Notes: generated by a model not told the origin, from the sequence alone. Positions 29,921-40,973 are shown, counted from the stretch's first letter. The stretch is 64,000 nt of DNA from Paenibacillus xylaniclasticus (GCF_004001065.1 NZ_BIML01000017.1:1-64000), one strand, 5' to 3'. Made by a program: numbers and translations.

Positions 29921-29962
29921 AGCAGTCTACGAGTTCCATTTGAATAGACTGCTAACTTTTTT
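29921..29962 (+). terminator. terminator after the 208-residue membrane protein
   Basis: AGCAGTCTA pairs with TAGACTGCT, followed by AACTTTTTT. Confidence 0.8.
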
Positions 29963-30097
29963 CCCGTTTAATGTTATATTTTTGTTAAGATAAATTAAAA
30001 AATTTTATTCTCTTGCAAAATTTACATTGGATTGTCGTCTCCTATCGTCTAAAATTGTCAATAAGTCTAACACATCAGTCCCGAGGAGCGTCTTACA

Positions 30098-32191
30098 ATG
30101 TTAAAGCCGTTTACATTCATCATGAACCGCATCAACTACAACCAGAAGTTCATATTGATCGGACTCCTATTCCTCATCCCTATCGGATTCATGTCTTATT
30201 CTCTGGCATCAGAAGTTCAGAAAACCATTACAGTCAGCAAGGACGAACAGAACGGCCTCAAAACCCTTAGACCAGTCGAACAACTAATCCTTGTCGTTCA
30301 GAAGCATCGCGGGCGGGCTAACGCTTATTTGAACGGGGATACGAGCGTCAAAGCGGAGCTCCAGCAGCTTCAGAATGAATGGCAGCCTTATCTCGAAGAA
30401 ATTAACAAGCAAGTCCTCACATACGGTAAACAATCTAAAATTGCTATGACCTGGAACAGCATCCAGACTGGATTGACTACGCTGCAGGAGAAATCTGAAT
30501 ATTACTCGGCTAATTACAGCTTTGATATGCATACATCGCTAATTGAAGATCTGTTGAACCTTACTATTACGATTTCAGACGAATCCGGACTGACTCTCGA
30601 TCAAGAGTCTCATACTTATTATTTAATGGACATGATTGTACAGCGGCTGCCACAGATGACCGAGATCGTTGCTAAAACACGCGGTCAAGCGACCGGTACA
30701 TTGCTTCGCGGCAAGCTAGATCCGGCAGAGCTGCAGAGTTATATGCTCGATTACGACCGCATCCAGAATGCGAATGCAAGCTTGCAGAAGGATTGGACAA
30801 GCGCACTCGGTTACAACGATAAGGTAGCGGAATTGGAAGAGGTCTTTAACGCAGCTAACGCAGCCGTTCTAGATTACAGCACCTTATTCAAGACAGAAAT
30901 TTTGAGCGAAAAGCTGGCGATTAAAAGCGACGAATATTTTACACACGGTACGGAAGCAATTGGCAGCATGGCAAACCTTTACGACGAAGTATCGGCGTTG
31001 ATGGACCACCTGCTGGATCATCGCATCGAAGGGGCGAGAAACGAATTAATTAGAATGTTCGCTCTGATTGGTATCATTTTGCTCCTTGTTGTGTTGTTCT
31101 TTATCGCTTTCTACCGAAATGTGAAAGGTACAATCGTCGAACTGGAGAAGACAGCCAACCTACTCGCCGAAGGCGATGCAAGCGTTCGGACTAATCTCGT
31201 GACGCGGGACGAGCTGCAAGGGGTCGGGTTAGCCTTCAACCGCGCGGCTGAAGCCTTCTCCGATCTGCTGCGCTCGAATCATACCGTTGTTGAGCAGCTC
31301 GCGGCAGCGTCCATCGATATGGAATCGGCGGCAAGTACGACGACGCAGGCGACCAACCAGATTGCTCAAGCCATTCAAGAGCTAAGCTCCATGGCCGATC
31401 AGCAATATGCGATATCCGAACAAAATGCCGACGCAATGGCAGAGATGGCAGATGGCGTTACGCGCATTGCCGAATCGGCTGGCACCGTGTCCGATAACGC
31501 TAGCCGAGCCGCCGCAAACGCGGCCGACGGGCGAGAGGCCGTCTTAGATGCGGCGAAGCGCATGACCGCGATCCAGAGAAGCTCTGACGAGACAGCCGAA
31601 GCACTCAACAGGCTTGGCCAGCTGTCTGACCAGATCGGTTCTATCGCAGCCGTCATGACCGAAATCGCGAACCAGACCAATCTGCTGTCGCTCAATGCGA
31701 ATATCGAAGCAGCGCGGGCCGGCGAACACGGCAAGGGCTTCGCCGTCGTCGCCCAAGAGGTGAAGAAGCTATCCGAGCAATCCCGACAGTCGGCAGATGA
31801 GATCGGCAAGCTTGTATTGGAAGCAGCAGAGGGCATTCAAACAGCGTTCGCTGCAATGAGCGGCAGCGCCGAGGAAACAGCTCGCGGCATGGCTGCAATG
31901 AATCAGCTGACCGTGCTGTTCGATGGAATATCGGATGCTATCGACAGCGTTGCCCAGCAGATTAGCGATGTATCAGCTTCTTCCCTGCAGATATCTGCCT
32001 CGACAGAGGAGGTTGCTTCATCCGTACAGGAAACGTCTGAGCATTCCCGTACTACGCTCGACAAGACGCAGGAGGTATCCGCCTCGACAGAGGAGCAGCT
32101 CGCCAGCATGGAGGAGGTGCTTGCTTCTTCTGAAGCGTTGAGCGCCACCGCTGCCAAGCTTCAGGAGATGCTGCGCCGATATAAATATTAA
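30098..32191 (+). CDS. methyl-accepting chemotaxis protein
   Basis: A 697-residue transmembrane chemoreceptor. TM1 is at about 15-35. A large helical extracellular domain (about 36-316) may sense a ligand. TM2 is at about 317-343, followed by a HAMP domain. The cytoplasmic signalling hairpin contains [20 protein letters not shown] and [18 protein letters not shown], the CheA/CheW contact tip. The C-terminus has methylation-type helices ([13 protein letters not shown] repeats). The start is ATG 30098 with GAGGAGCG upstream. No other chemotaxis gene is nearby, so it is an orphan receptor. The ligand is unknown. Confidence 0.95.
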   Translation: MLKPFTFIMNRINYNQKFILIGLLFLIPIGFMSYSLASEVQKTITVSKDEQNGLKTLRPVEQLILVVQKHRGRANAYLNGDTSVKAELQQLQNEWQPYLEEINKQVLTYGKQSKIAMTWNSIQTGLTTLQEKSEYYSANYSFDMHTSLIEDLLNLTITISDESGLTLDQESHTYYLMDMIVQRLPQMTEIVAKTRGQATGTLLRGKLDPAELQSYMLDYDRIQNANASLQKDWTSALGYNDKVAELEEVFNAANAAVLDYSTLFKTEILSEKLAIKSDEYFTHGTEAIGSMANLYDEVSALMDHLLDHRIEGARNELIRMFALIGIILLLVVLFFIAFYRNVKGTIVELEKTANLLAEGDASVRTNLVTRDELQGVGLAFNRAAEAFSDLLRSNHTVVEQLAAASIDMESAASTTTQATNQIAQAIQELSSMADQQYAISEQNADAMAEMADGVTRIAESAGTVSDNASRAAANAADGREAVLDAAKRMTAIQRSSDETAEALNRLGQLSDQIGSIAAVMTEIANQTNLLSLNANIEAARAGEHGKGFAVVAQEVKKLSEQSRQSADEIGKLVLEAAEGIQTAFAAMSGSAEETARGMAAMNQLTVLFDGISDAIDSVAQQISDVSASSLQISASTEEVASSVQETSEHSRTTLDKTQEVSASTEEQLASMEEVLASSEALSATAAKLQEMLRRYKY

Positions 32192-32210
32192 TCCACTTAA
32201 CCTGCTAATT

Positions 32211-32260
32211 GCCGGCCGAACCGATCGATGACAACGAACGGTATCGGCCGGCTTTTCTTT
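32211..32260 (+). terminator. terminator after the chemoreceptor gene
   Basis: GCCGGCCGAACCG pairs with CGGTATCGGCCGGC, followed by TTTTCTTT. Confidence 0.85.
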
Positions 32261-32332
32261 AATTGTCCGATGCATGTTGTATAATGTCTGATAAGCAATC
32301 ATTACACTATTCAACGTTTAGGAGATTACATA

Positions 32333-33961
32333 ATGAGCTCTCTCTCCCCGACGATAGACGATAACAACTGGAACAAGCTGCTAACGCAGGCCGCCGCGCT
32401 TTACAATGACGTAACGCTGTCGCGCGGCTTTCAGTATTTCAAGCAGGGACGGGTTCGATCCTACACACCGCTGAATGAGCAGCTCATTATAGCTGTCGTA
32501 GCTGGCTCCGAGCATTACAACACCAAGCTGAACGTGGACAAGCTCTCCGCGAGCCGATGCGAATGCCCGGTAGGCAGTAACTGCAAGCATATCGTGGCCG
32601 TGCTGCTCCAATATGCACAACGAGGCGGACGGCCTGCCGCCGCTATCATAAACGCGAAATTGGCAGGCGTCATCCCGGCACACTCCAGCCAAGCAGTCTC
32701 TTCAAGCCCGACCTTACAGCAGCTCCTTCTTCAGGCCAAGAAGCTGCCGGAGCTATCGATGGTGCAGTGGCGCGAACTGTTCGAGCAATGTACGCAGACG
32801 CTGACCGACACTCGCAGTCTTTTGAACGGACAAGCCATACTTGCCTCCATCCAGCGAATAAAGCCACCTCTCCCCGCTGATCTAGATCTAATCTACGAGC
32901 TGGCCGCCCGCTTATACGCACTGGATAAACTATTAGCCAGCACTCGGCAGCAGTGGCATGCGCTCGGCTACTTCTACAGCTTTCAGTCTCAAGAGGCGTT
33001 GTCAGCCTTAACGCGCGAAATCGATAGCCTGCTTAACGGCCAGTCTCCGTTCGCGGCTATCACGAATGTCGAACAAGAGACAGCCATCCGTCAGAGGCTT
33101 GCTGATATAACCGATGAGGTGCGCCGCCAGATGCTGTCGGAGGCTGGGACCGCTCGCACTTTACTGAACGTGTACCTGCTGCTGTGGTCGACATGGCTTA
33201 AGCCTCCAGCCGGTGAGCTTCGTCCGTTCGCGGCAGAGCTGGAGAAGCTTCTTGCAGCGAAGCCTGCAATAGAAGATGCGCGTTCCCTACTGCCTAGCCA
33301 GCTTGCAAGGAGCTGGATGCATTATTACTTGTCACAAGATGAAGAGGCATGGACGACGCTGCGCGAGGCAAATCAGGGGAACGCTATTCTACCCTCAGAC
33401 TTAACGGCCTTCCTGCGCTTTCTGTCGGCTGAGCGGGACTGGGACCGCATGCTTCGCTGGCTCATCGAGCTCGGTGACCTGCTCAGCGTCCACCGCTCCA
33501 TGGAGCTGTACACCTATATGGCAGGCTGGAATACGCTGATCGAGCATTTGCCAGAGGCGGAGCACGTAATGTGGCAGACGCTGATCGGTATGCTTCCTGC
33601 TTCCGAGCATATATACGATGAAGCGCTGCTCACCTACGGCAAGTGGCGCCAATGGATCGACTACCAGATGAGCTCCGGCATTGATCCATTAGCACACCGC
33701 GCTACGGAGCTTACACCGATCGAGAAGCATGCGCCCGAGGCGCTGCTACCTTATTATCATCAAGCCGTCGAGCGTTATGTTCTGGCCAAGAATAGAGATG
33801 GCTATAAATCCGCCGTCAAGCTGCTGAAGCGGCTCGCCAAGCTGTACAAGAAGCTAAAGCAAGAACAGCGCTGGGAGCAATTCCTGGAGGCATTCGCCGA
33901 CCGGCACAGCCGGCTCCGAGCTTTGCAGGAAGAGCTTCGGAAAGGAAAGCTGATCGAATGA
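32333..33961 (+). CDS. SWIM zinc-finger protein
   Basis: A 542-residue protein. A SWIM-type zinc finger near the N-terminus has ligands C76, C78, C84 and H86 (CECPVGSNCKH). The rest is a long helical, Leu-rich region of unknown fold. The start is ATG 32333 with GGAG upstream. Its stop overlaps the start of the SNF2 helicase gene (ATGA), indicating a translationally coupled pair. SWIM proteins paired with SNF2 ATPases are common in Firmicutes. The biological role is not established. Confidence 0.9.
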   Translation: MSSLSPTIDDNNWNKLLTQAAALYNDVTLSRGFQYFKQGRVRSYTPLNEQLIIAVVAGSEHYNTKLNVDKLSASRCECPVGSNCKHIVAVLLQYAQRGGRPAAAIINAKLAGVIPAHSSQAVSSSPTLQQLLLQAKKLPELSMVQWRELFEQCTQTLTDTRSLLNGQAILASIQRIKPPLPADLDLIYELAARLYALDKLLASTRQQWHALGYFYSFQSQEALSALTREIDSLLNGQSPFAAITNVEQETAIRQRLADITDEVRRQMLSEAGTARTLLNVYLLLWSTWLKPPAGELRPFAAELEKLLAAKPAIEDARSLLPSQLARSWMHYYLSQDEEAWTTLREANQGNAILPSDLTAFLRFLSAERDWDRMLRWLIELGDLLSVHRSMELYTYMAGWNTLIEHLPEAEHVMWQTLIGMLPASEHIYDEALLTYGKWRQWIDYQMSSGIDPLAHRATELTPIEKHAPEALLPYYHQAVERYVLAKNRDGYKSAVKLLKRLAKLYKKLKQEQRWEQFLEAFADRHSRLRALQEELRKGKLIE

Positions 33962-36900
33962 AACGATATTACTTGCAGACGATACATCTACAAATCAGTC
34001 TGACCAACTACGGCGATGCGTTAATATACGGAGAGCTAGAATCAGGAGAATATGCATCCGGTCTCTTCATCAAGCAGCGACTATTCGCTTGGCATAAGCC
34101 GTCCTTCTACGGCACTGAGCTAACTACACAGTCCGTCCAGGGCGTCGAGCTCGTACTGCTTCCTGCCGAGCAGGTCATTCCATTCCTTGCCGAGCATGAA
34201 CTCCTTGAACATATCGGGTGGATATGGGAGGATGATGCCCGCACTATCGTCGAAGCCGCGCCTCTGCTTGCCTCCTGCATCGAAGAACGAAGATTCAAGC
34301 CAAGCTTCACTGCGATGAAGGGTGGCAAGCCGCTTCAATGGATATGGGACGCCGACAAGCTTAAGACGGAGGAGCAAGCGATTCTTGCTTCACTGGCAGA
34401 TAAACGTAACCGGTTCGCAGAAGGTCTGCAGGCTGCATTCTCCGCTTCAGTCTATGAGACGTATTACGGCACGGAGGCCGCCTCCGCTGACCTGCGTCAG
34501 GAATTCCCGCTTTTATTCACGAACAACGCTGCCCAGAATGCCGGTCTAGACGAGACAGCATGGCTGATTGCTGCAGGCTGGAAGGCGGATACCGCCCCGT
34601 TCCGCCCGTTGCTGCAGCTGCTGGAGCCGGATGAAACCGAGCCCGATTGGCGGCTTCAGCTCGTACTACAGGATAAGCTTGATCCTTCGCTGCTTGTTGC
34701 GATCCGAATCGCAGAAGATGGACGCGCCTTCGGTTCATGGCCTGTGGCATGGTCTTCATCAATCCAGGAGCGCTCAGCTGGCTGGCTGGACCGTCTGCGC
34801 GCCTGCTTACCGCCCGCACGGTTAAACGGTGGCCAAGACGATATCCTCAGCAGCCCGATGCCCGATGAGGCGGCTTGGCAGTTCTTAACTTACGACAGCC
34901 ACCGACTGCTCGAGGCCAGCTGGCAAGTGCTGCTCCCCGCTTGGTGGGAGGCAGCCAGCCGCAAAAAGCCCCGTCTGCGTGCCAAAGTACGCGATGCCGC
35001 AGGCTCACGCGGAGGCGGACCATCGCTATTCGGCCTGCATGCAATCGTCGACTTTGATTGGCGGATCGCAATTGGAGACGCCGATCTGTCAGAAGCCGAG
35101 TTCAACGAGCTTGCAGCCCGCAACGAACGGCTCGTCCGCTTCCGAGGCCAGTGGATCGCGCTTGACCCGAATTTGCTCTCCCAAATTCGACGGGCGATGG
35201 ACAGCATCGACCGATCACAAGGACTGTCATTCCAAGACGTGCTGCAGCTTCACCTGCTTGGCGCCCACGACCAAGGTCAAGCTGGCGGCACGAATGACTC
35301 CTCTACGGATAAGGACGACGATAAGGAAGAACGGATAAAGCTGGAGGTAGAGCTGAATTCGCAGCTAATTGAGCTCGTAAACCGATTAGGACAGCCTTCC
35401 GAATGGCCGCTGGAGCCTCCGCCGGCCGGACTGCATGCCGAGCTTCGCACCTATCAGCGCGAAGGCTTTGCATGGCTTGCTTATTTGCGGCAGTTCGGAC
35501 TCGGAGGGTGTCTAGCCGACGACATGGGACTTGGCAAAACGGTGCAGCTAATCGCTTATTTACTGCACGTGAAGGAGTCCGCGGCCGCTTCGCCAACCCG
35601 CTCCGACCGGCCTCCCATGCCTGCGCTCGTCATCTGCCCGACGTCTGTAATCGGCAACTGGCAGAAGGAGCTGCAACGCTTCGCACCCTCGCTGCGCGTC
35701 ATGCTCCATTATGGCAGCAGGCGTCTTAACGGGGAGGCGTTTCTTGCGGAGGCGACCGCGGCAGATGTCATGCTTACGTCTTACTCGACCGCCGCGCTCG
35801 ATCAGGAGCTGCTGCAGCAATACCATTGGGCATCCATCTGCTTAGACGAGGCACAAAATATTAAAAATGCGCAGACCAAGCAGTCCTCTGCGATCCGAAG
35901 CTTTACCGCCGATCACAGAATTGCTTTGACCGGCACACCAATCGAGAACCGGCTGTCCGAGTTGTGGTCCATCTACGATTTTATTAATCCGGGGTATCTG
36001 GGTACCGCCAAGGGCTTCCAGCAGCGGTTCGCGAACGCAATCGAGAAGGAGCATGACGTACATCGCACCCAAGAGCTGCAGCGTCTCGTCAAGCCGTTCA
36101 TGCTGCGCCGCAAGAAGAAGGACCCGAGCATTCAGCTTGATCTGCCGGATAAGAACGAGATGAAAACCTATGTCCATCTCACGCCTGAACAAGGTGCCTT
36201 ATACGACCAAACGGTAAGCGATCTGATGGAGAAGATCCAAACGCTCGAAGGCATCGAGCGCAAAGGCGTCATTCTATCAGCGCTGACGAAGCTGAAGCAG
36301 CTGTGCGACCATCCTATTCTGCTGACCGGGGAGCCTCTGCCGGAGCTGGAACTGAGTCAGGAACTAACAGCAAATCGCATACAGTCCGATCCAGCCCAAG
36401 CCAATGCTTCCGAACAGACGGAGGGCGAATATGAATCCGCCATGGACCAGCTCATTGCCCGCTCCTCAAAGCTGGAGAGGCTGCTGGAGATGGTGAAGGA
36501 GCTGCGCGAGGAAGGCGACCGCTGCCTTATTTTCACCCAATACATCGGGATGGGCAATATGCTGAAGCAGGTGCTGGAGAAGCGGCTTCAAGAGCCGGTG
36601 CTCTATCTGAACGGCGGCACGTCCAAGAAAGCCCGGGACGCCATGATTGAACGGTTCCAATCCCGGACGCTTCCCGCCGGCGAACAGCCGGGCGTATTCA
36701 TTTTATCGATTAAAGCAGGCGGCGTTGGGCTCAATCTGACGGCGGCGAACCATGTGTTTCACTATGACCGCTGGTGGAATCCCGCTGTAGAGAATCAAGC
36801 AACCGACCGCGCTTACCGAATGGGTCAAACCCGTGATGTCCAGGTTCATAAATTTATCGCACTGGGTACACTGGAGGAGAAGATCGATGAAATGCTGGAG

Positions 36901-37014
36901 AGCAAGCAGCAGCTGAGCGATAATGTCATCACGAGCTCGGAAGGCTGGATTACGGAGCTGTCGACAGAGGAACTGAAAGATCTGTTCACGCTTCGGCGAG
37001 ATTGGAACAGCTAA
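33958..37014 (+). CDS. SNF2 family DEAD/DEAH-type helicase
   Basis: A 1018-residue ATPase. About 480 N-terminal residues form a bacterial SNF2-associated region. The helicase core begins at about 490: LRTYQREGFAWLAYLRQFGL, Walker A in CLADDMGLGKTVQ (about 521), the DEAQ box (about 631), ALTGTPIENRLSELWSIYDF, then the C-terminal lobe with LIFTQYIGMGNML, KAGGVGLNLTAANHVFHYDR and QATDRAYRMGQ. It should translocate on DNA using ATP. The start overlaps the SWIM gene stop. Nuclease or methylase neighbours are absent, so a defence role is not supported. Confidence 0.93.
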   Translation: MKRYYLQTIHLQISLTNYGDALIYGELESGEYASGLFIKQRLFAWHKPSFYGTELTTQSVQGVELVLLPAEQVIPFLAEHELLEHIGWIWEDDARTIVEAAPLLASCIEERRFKPSFTAMKGGKPLQWIWDADKLKTEEQAILASLADKRNRFAEGLQAAFSASVYETYYGTEAASADLRQEFPLLFTNNAAQNAGLDETAWLIAAGWKADTAPFRPLLQLLEPDETEPDWRLQLVLQDKLDPSLLVAIRIAEDGRAFGSWPVAWSSSIQERSAGWLDRLRACLPPARLNGGQDDILSSPMPDEAAWQFLTYDSHRLLEASWQVLLPAWWEAASRKKPRLRAKVRDAAGSRGGGPSLFGLHAIVDFDWRIAIGDADLSEAEFNELAARNERLVRFRGQWIALDPNLLSQIRRAMDSIDRSQGLSFQDVLQLHLLGAHDQGQAGGTNDSSTDKDDDKEERIKLEVELNSQLIELVNRLGQPSEWPLEPPPAGLHAELRTYQREGFAWLAYLRQFGLGGCLADDMGLGKTVQLIAYLLHVKESAAASPTRSDRPPMPALVICPTSVIGNWQKELQRFAPSLRVMLHYGSRRLNGEAFLAEATAADVMLTSYSTAALDQELLQQYHWASICLDEAQNIKNAQTKQSSAIRSFTADHRIALTGTPIENRLSELWSIYDFINPGYLGTAKGFQQRFANAIEKEHDVHRTQELQRLVKPFMLRRKKKDPSIQLDLPDKNEMKTYVHLTPEQGALYDQTVSDLMEKIQTLEGIERKGVILSALTKLKQLCDHPILLTGEPLPELELSQELTANRIQSDPAQANASEQTEGEYESAMDQLIARSSKLERLLEMVKELREEGDRCLIFTQYIGMGNMLKQVLEKRLQEPVLYLNGGTSKKARDAMIERFQSRTLPAGEQPGVFILSIKAGGVGLNLTAANHVFHYDRWWNPAVENQATDRAYRMGQTRDVQVHKFIALGTLEEKIDEMLESKQQLSDNVITSSEGWITELSTEELKDLFTLRRDWNS

Positions 37015-37035
37015 GGCTAGCGTTTCGCCATATAT

Positions 37036-37082
37036 AAAAAAACCGGCATTCAGCTGCTCCACAGCAGCTAGTGCCGGTTTTC
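37036..37082. terminator. bidirectional terminator between helicase and YwhD genes
   Basis: AAAAAAACCGGCA pairs with TGCCGGTTTT, with an inner CAGCTGCT/AGCAGCT stem. A/T runs on both sides serve convergent genes. Confidence 0.9.
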
Positions 37083-37089
37083 TCTATTG

Positions 37090-37614
37090 CTAAGCTTCAA
37101 GCGCTTGCTTCAACTCTTCGGAAGAACGGTCCCACCATTCTTGATTATGCTCGACAAGCAGCTTCTTCAGCGCTGCCTTCTGCTCTGGACCAAGGTTGTC
37201 CAGTATAATCCGCCGCTTAATGGCGTAATCCAGCCGATTAACATGATCGGCGAGAATCTTCCATCCGCGCCGCGCCTCGGTGTCAATGAGCATCTCGCAT
37301 GACGTCGCTCCGCCATAGAATGAGCCTTCCTCATTACGGTCTACCGCGATCCAGACAATCCAGCACGGTCTGCCATTCGGTACATCTTCCTTATTCGGGC
37401 TGAATTTAATCCCCTTCTCAATCTTGCTCTTCGCATGCATTGCGCCGACGTCGATGACCGCTTCCGCCCCGTCGATAATGACAGGAGATACCGAGCTCAA
37501 ATCAATGGAGCCGGCGCCAAATCCCCGATGCTCCTTATTGCTGACTACGTTAAGCGACAACGACTTCTTCGGCTTCGGTGCTTCCGCCGAACCGCCTTGA
37601 CCTTGTTGTTCCAT
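37090..37614 (-). CDS. ywhD: YwhD family protein
   Basis: A 174-residue soluble protein matching B. subtilis YwhD. Landmarks are HRGFGAGSIDLSSVSPVIID, IDVGAMHAKSKIEKGIKF and HVNRLDYAIKRRIILDNLG. It is described as a sporulation-associated protein of unknown mechanism. The start is ATG 37614 with AGGTG-type SD upstream. In B. subtilis ywhD is close to pbpG and speE; here it is 15 kb away. Confidence 0.85.
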   Translation of the reverse strand: MEQQGQGGSAEAPKPKKSLSLNVVSNKEHRGFGAGSIDLSSVSPVIIDGAEAVIDVGAMHAKSKIEKGIKFSPNKEDVPNGRPCWIVWIAVDRNEEGSFYGGATSCEMLIDTEARRGWKILADHVNRLDYAIKRRIILDNLGPEQKAALKKLLVEHNQEWWDRSSEELKQALEA

Positions 37615-37854
37615 CTATCTTCACACCTTTCCGCTTACGGTGCCGCGCTGACGCCAACAATTTGCTGATCCGAACGTCAGATTGCCTTCCCAACTTATCA
37701 TCCGCAGCCCTGCGGCGGGCGGCCAGAGCCCGCGAGGCCGCGCCCCGCATGAGTTTGTCCGCTTCGCCTCACAATAATTCCATTTTAGCTAATAATCCGC
37801 GAAATGCAAACATATACATGCCTTAGATGCTTGTCAACGGGAGGGAATCGTTCA

Positions 37855-40011
37855 ATGACTCCACGACACGTCAAAGGAATTGCCGTCGCACTGCTCCTCG
37901 CCACTGTGCTCGGTTACACGTCGTCCCAAGGATTCGGCGAAGCTTGGAAGTCGCATTATATGTACGCCTATTCGTCTAGTGAAATCCATGCCACCAGCTC
38001 AGGGATCGCCACAAGCACGAAAGACAGGCTTTTCGAAGCCGGAAGCCCGGACCGCATCATTCATTCAGACGACGATATGGAAAATGACCTCAGCGCAAGC
38101 CAGCGAAGCAGCCCTGGCAGCCGGGTGACCACAGCTCCTGGAACGTCGTCTAACGGCCCCGCTCCTTCAGGCAGTCCTGAGCCGAACTCCATCATGACGC
38201 CGGATACCCAGACGCTCAGCAAGCGAGTGTCCGAATACCATATCGACGTGAAGCTGGATCAGACAGGCCGCATGCTAAATGGTCAAATGATCGTCACCTG
38301 GACGAATCCGGGACGCCAGCCGGTATCCGAGCTGTACTGGCATCTGTATCCGAACGCCTTCTACTCTCCGAAGTCCTCGTTCATGCGCGAGTCGGGCGGA
38401 CAGCTGCGCGAGGATCGCGCCACAGCGAACAGCTACGGCTACATGAACATTACCGAGCTGCTGACTGAGCAGGGCCAAAGCCTGCTGCCACGGCTTCATT
38501 ATGTACAGCCTGATGACGGGAATGAGGACGACCGTACACTGGCCAAGCTCCGGCTTCAAACCCCTGTGATGCCTAACAAAAGCGTGACGCTCAAGGTCGG
38601 CTTTGAGGTGAAGCTGCCCGAGGTATTCGCGCGAATGGGCTATGCCGGCGATTTTGTCATGGCTGGCCAATGGTTCCCGAAGCTAGCCGTATATGAGACG
38701 GCAGGAACCCGCGGCCGTGCTGCCGATGGCTGGAATGCGCATCAGTATCACGGCAATTCCGAATTTTACAGTGATTTTGGCATCTACAGCGTGAACATTA
38801 CGGTACCGCAGCGGTATAAAGTAGCTGCCACCGGCTTCCAGACGAAGCCGATTCAGACATCTGGCGATTGGAAAAGCTATCAGTTCTACGCTGATGACGT
38901 GCACGATTTTGCATGGGCAGCCTCTCCCGATTTTGTATATGCAGAAGAATCACTGTCCGCTCCCGGCATCCCGGGCGTTCGCATCAAGCTGTACCTTGAC
39001 CCGCTCCATGCCGGCCTCAAGGATCGCTATCTGCATGCGGCCAAGTCAGCGCTGATCAAATATGCACAATGGTATGGCTCTTACCCCTATTCCACACTAT
39101 CCATTGTCGTCCCTCCCAAAGGGGGCAACGGAGCAGGCGGAATGGAATACCCGACCCTCGTGACCGCATTTGCTGCCGAGGATGAGAGCCCAGGCTATTC
39201 GCTCGAGCGAACGATCGTGCACGAGATCGGCCATCAATACTGGTACGGCATGGTTGCGACGAACGAATTCGAGGAAGCGTGGCTGGATGAGGGCTTCACT
39301 TCCTACGCCGAAGACAAGGTAATGGAGACGGAGTACGGTGTCGCGCCGAACCTAGCAATCGAATCAAGCTACATGACCAGCCCTGCGCCGCTTAAGCAAT
39401 TGTCCTGGTCCTATCACAGCCACGATCATTATGCGGAAAATGTGTACATGCGCGCCAAGCTCGTGCTCGTCGGCATTGAGAAGATGGTCGGCGACCGGAC
39501 GATGCAAAAAATACTACGGACCTACTTCCAGAAGTATAAGTTCAAGCACCCTTCTACTGCTGATTTCGAGCGCGTCGTTGAGCAGGTGACCAAAAAGAAA
39601 TGGAGCGATTACTTCCGCCAGTATGTGTACGGCAATCAAATGGCTGACTTTGCCGTCGACCGGATCTCCGTCAAGCCGGTTAAGCATCAGAACGGGACAA
39701 CGCAGTACGAATCGACCGTACAGATACGCAGACTGGGCGGCATCAACGGCTCAGTACCAATCGTCTTCCAATTCACAGACGGAACGACAATGACACGAAG
39801 CTGGGACGGATCGGACGCCCGCATCCAGTTCAAGTTCTCTCACAGCGCTCCGCTGCAATGGGCCGCTGTCGATCCGAAGAATACGAATGTACTCGACAAC
39901 AAGCATATCAACAATTATATGAAAGCCGAGCTGCCCGACCGGACGCGCACACGCTGGAATCTGGGTGCAGCCAAACTGCTCGACGCGATAATCGGAGCAT
40001 TCGGCTGGTGA
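37855..40011 (+). CDS. M1 family zinc metallopeptidase
   Basis: A 718-residue aminopeptidase-type protein. The N-terminus is a signal or anchor (GIAVALLLATVLGYTSSQ), then about 100 Ser/Thr/Pro-rich residues. The catalytic site is HEIGH (about 456) with the third zinc ligand in EEAWLDEGFTSY. The substrate-anchoring loop appears as GAGGMEYPTLV, a variant of GxMEN. It is probably surface-exposed. The start is ATG 37855 with GGGAGGGAA upstream; an upstream in-frame ATG at 37804 has no SD. The membrane protein gene 40105 follows. Confidence 0.9.
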   Translation: MTPRHVKGIAVALLLATVLGYTSSQGFGEAWKSHYMYAYSSSEIHATSSGIATSTKDRLFEAGSPDRIIHSDDDMENDLSASQRSSPGSRVTTAPGTSSNGPAPSGSPEPNSIMTPDTQTLSKRVSEYHIDVKLDQTGRMLNGQMIVTWTNPGRQPVSELYWHLYPNAFYSPKSSFMRESGGQLREDRATANSYGYMNITELLTEQGQSLLPRLHYVQPDDGNEDDRTLAKLRLQTPVMPNKSVTLKVGFEVKLPEVFARMGYAGDFVMAGQWFPKLAVYETAGTRGRAADGWNAHQYHGNSEFYSDFGIYSVNITVPQRYKVAATGFQTKPIQTSGDWKSYQFYADDVHDFAWAASPDFVYAEESLSAPGIPGVRIKLYLDPLHAGLKDRYLHAAKSALIKYAQWYGSYPYSTLSIVVPPKGGNGAGGMEYPTLVTAFAAEDESPGYSLERTIVHEIGHQYWYGMVATNEFEEAWLDEGFTSYAEDKVMETEYGVAPNLAIESSYMTSPAPLKQLSWSYHSHDHYAENVYMRAKLVLVGIEKMVGDRTMQKILRTYFQKYKFKHPSTADFERVVEQVTKKKWSDYFRQYVYGNQMADFAVDRISVKPVKHQNGTTQYESTVQIRRLGGINGSVPIVFQFTDGTTMTRSWDGSDARIQFKFSHSAPLQWAAVDPKNTNVLDNKHINNYMKAELPDRTRTRWNLGAAKLLDAIIGAFGW

Positions 40012-40104
40012 TAGCAGCGGGAAGCTCTGCCCTTCCCTATTCGCAGATACGATGCAATGCCCTCTGAAGCTTAATAGGGCAGCAATCGGAAAGGAGCGTA
40101 TCGC

Positions 40105-40920
40105 ATGAAGCAGCATTTGAAGGCCGGCTGGACACTGACGGTTCGCCACCTCTATATCATTATCGTACTTTTCGTTTATCGGCTGTTATGGGGCTTCTTC
40201 CTGTACCGGCTTATAGACGGTATCATAGCGCCGCTGCTCCGCCGCTTCCCGGACGCCGGCATGCCGGCGTCCGCTGGCCGGTTATTCTTCTACGAAGCGG
40301 AATTCCAGCTAACGAAAACCGATCTCATTCAGCCTTACTTATGGATGTTCGTCGGCCTCCTTGCGATGCGCATGCTGCTCTCGCCCTTATTGAACGCCGG
40401 TTTGTTCCACTCTCTTCATCATGCGTCGAGCAGCGAAGGCACGCGCTTCCTGCACGGCATTCGGAAAGCTTGGCTACCGGTAACGGCGCTGTACTGGCTT
40501 GAGTCGATTCTCACGCTGGCGCCAGGATATTGGCTACTGCCCCGCGCTGTCTCAACGGTGTTAAGCGATAATACGATCAGCGACATTGCAAAGGCGCTGC
40601 TGCCAGTTGCCGGCGGCTGGCTGTCCTGGGGCATTCTGCTTCATCTGATCTTTCTGGCTATGCAGTTCGGAGCCGCGTCCGGTCAAGGAATATTCAAAGG
40701 ACTGTGGCAATCCATTCGGCGATTTCTTCCTTATCTCGGCGTCTCGCTTTTCATGTGGTGCGCTGCCGGCGCAGCCGGATTGCTTATCTCGTCAGCCTCC
40801 ATGCTGTGGGCCGGGTTTCTCGCCATCCTCGTTCATCAGGCATACCGGTTCATTCAGACGATGCTGAAGGTATGGACGCTCGCCGCACAATTCGAGTGCT
40901 TGCGCCCGGATAGTGGTTAA
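40105..40920 (+). CDS. hypothetical multipass membrane protein
   Basis: A 271-residue protein with about six hydrophobic helices, including LYIIIVLFVYRLLWGFFLYR, LLMRML-type segments around 75-100 and AGAAGLLISSASMLWAGFLA. No recognised family. The start is ATG 40105 with GGAAAGGAG upstream. It is 93 bp after the M1 peptidase gene and probably in the same transcript. A terminator follows. Confidence 0.75.
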   Translation: MKQHLKAGWTLTVRHLYIIIVLFVYRLLWGFFLYRLIDGIIAPLLRRFPDAGMPASAGRLFFYEAEFQLTKTDLIQPYLWMFVGLLAMRMLLSPLLNAGLFHSLHHASSSEGTRFLHGIRKAWLPVTALYWLESILTLAPGYWLLPRAVSTVLSDNTISDIAKALLPVAGGWLSWGILLHLIFLAMQFGAASGQGIFKGLWQSIRRFLPYLGVSLFMWCAAGAAGLLISSASMLWAGFLAILVHQAYRFIQTMLKVWTLAAQFECLRPDSG

Positions 40921-40947
40921 ATGGATTCTCCCATTTTATATCCCCCC

Positions 40948-40973
40948 AAACCTCCCTTACGGGAGGTTTATTG
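40948..40973 (+). terminator. terminator after the membrane protein gene
   Basis: AAACCTCCC pairs with GGGAGGTTT over a TTAC loop, followed by ATT. Short U-tract. Confidence 0.65.

Noticed and set aside
32333-37014. SWIM-SNF2 pair as part of an anti-phage defence island
   Set aside because: No nuclease, methylase or other defence gene is adjacent; the neighbours are a chemoreceptor and YwhD.
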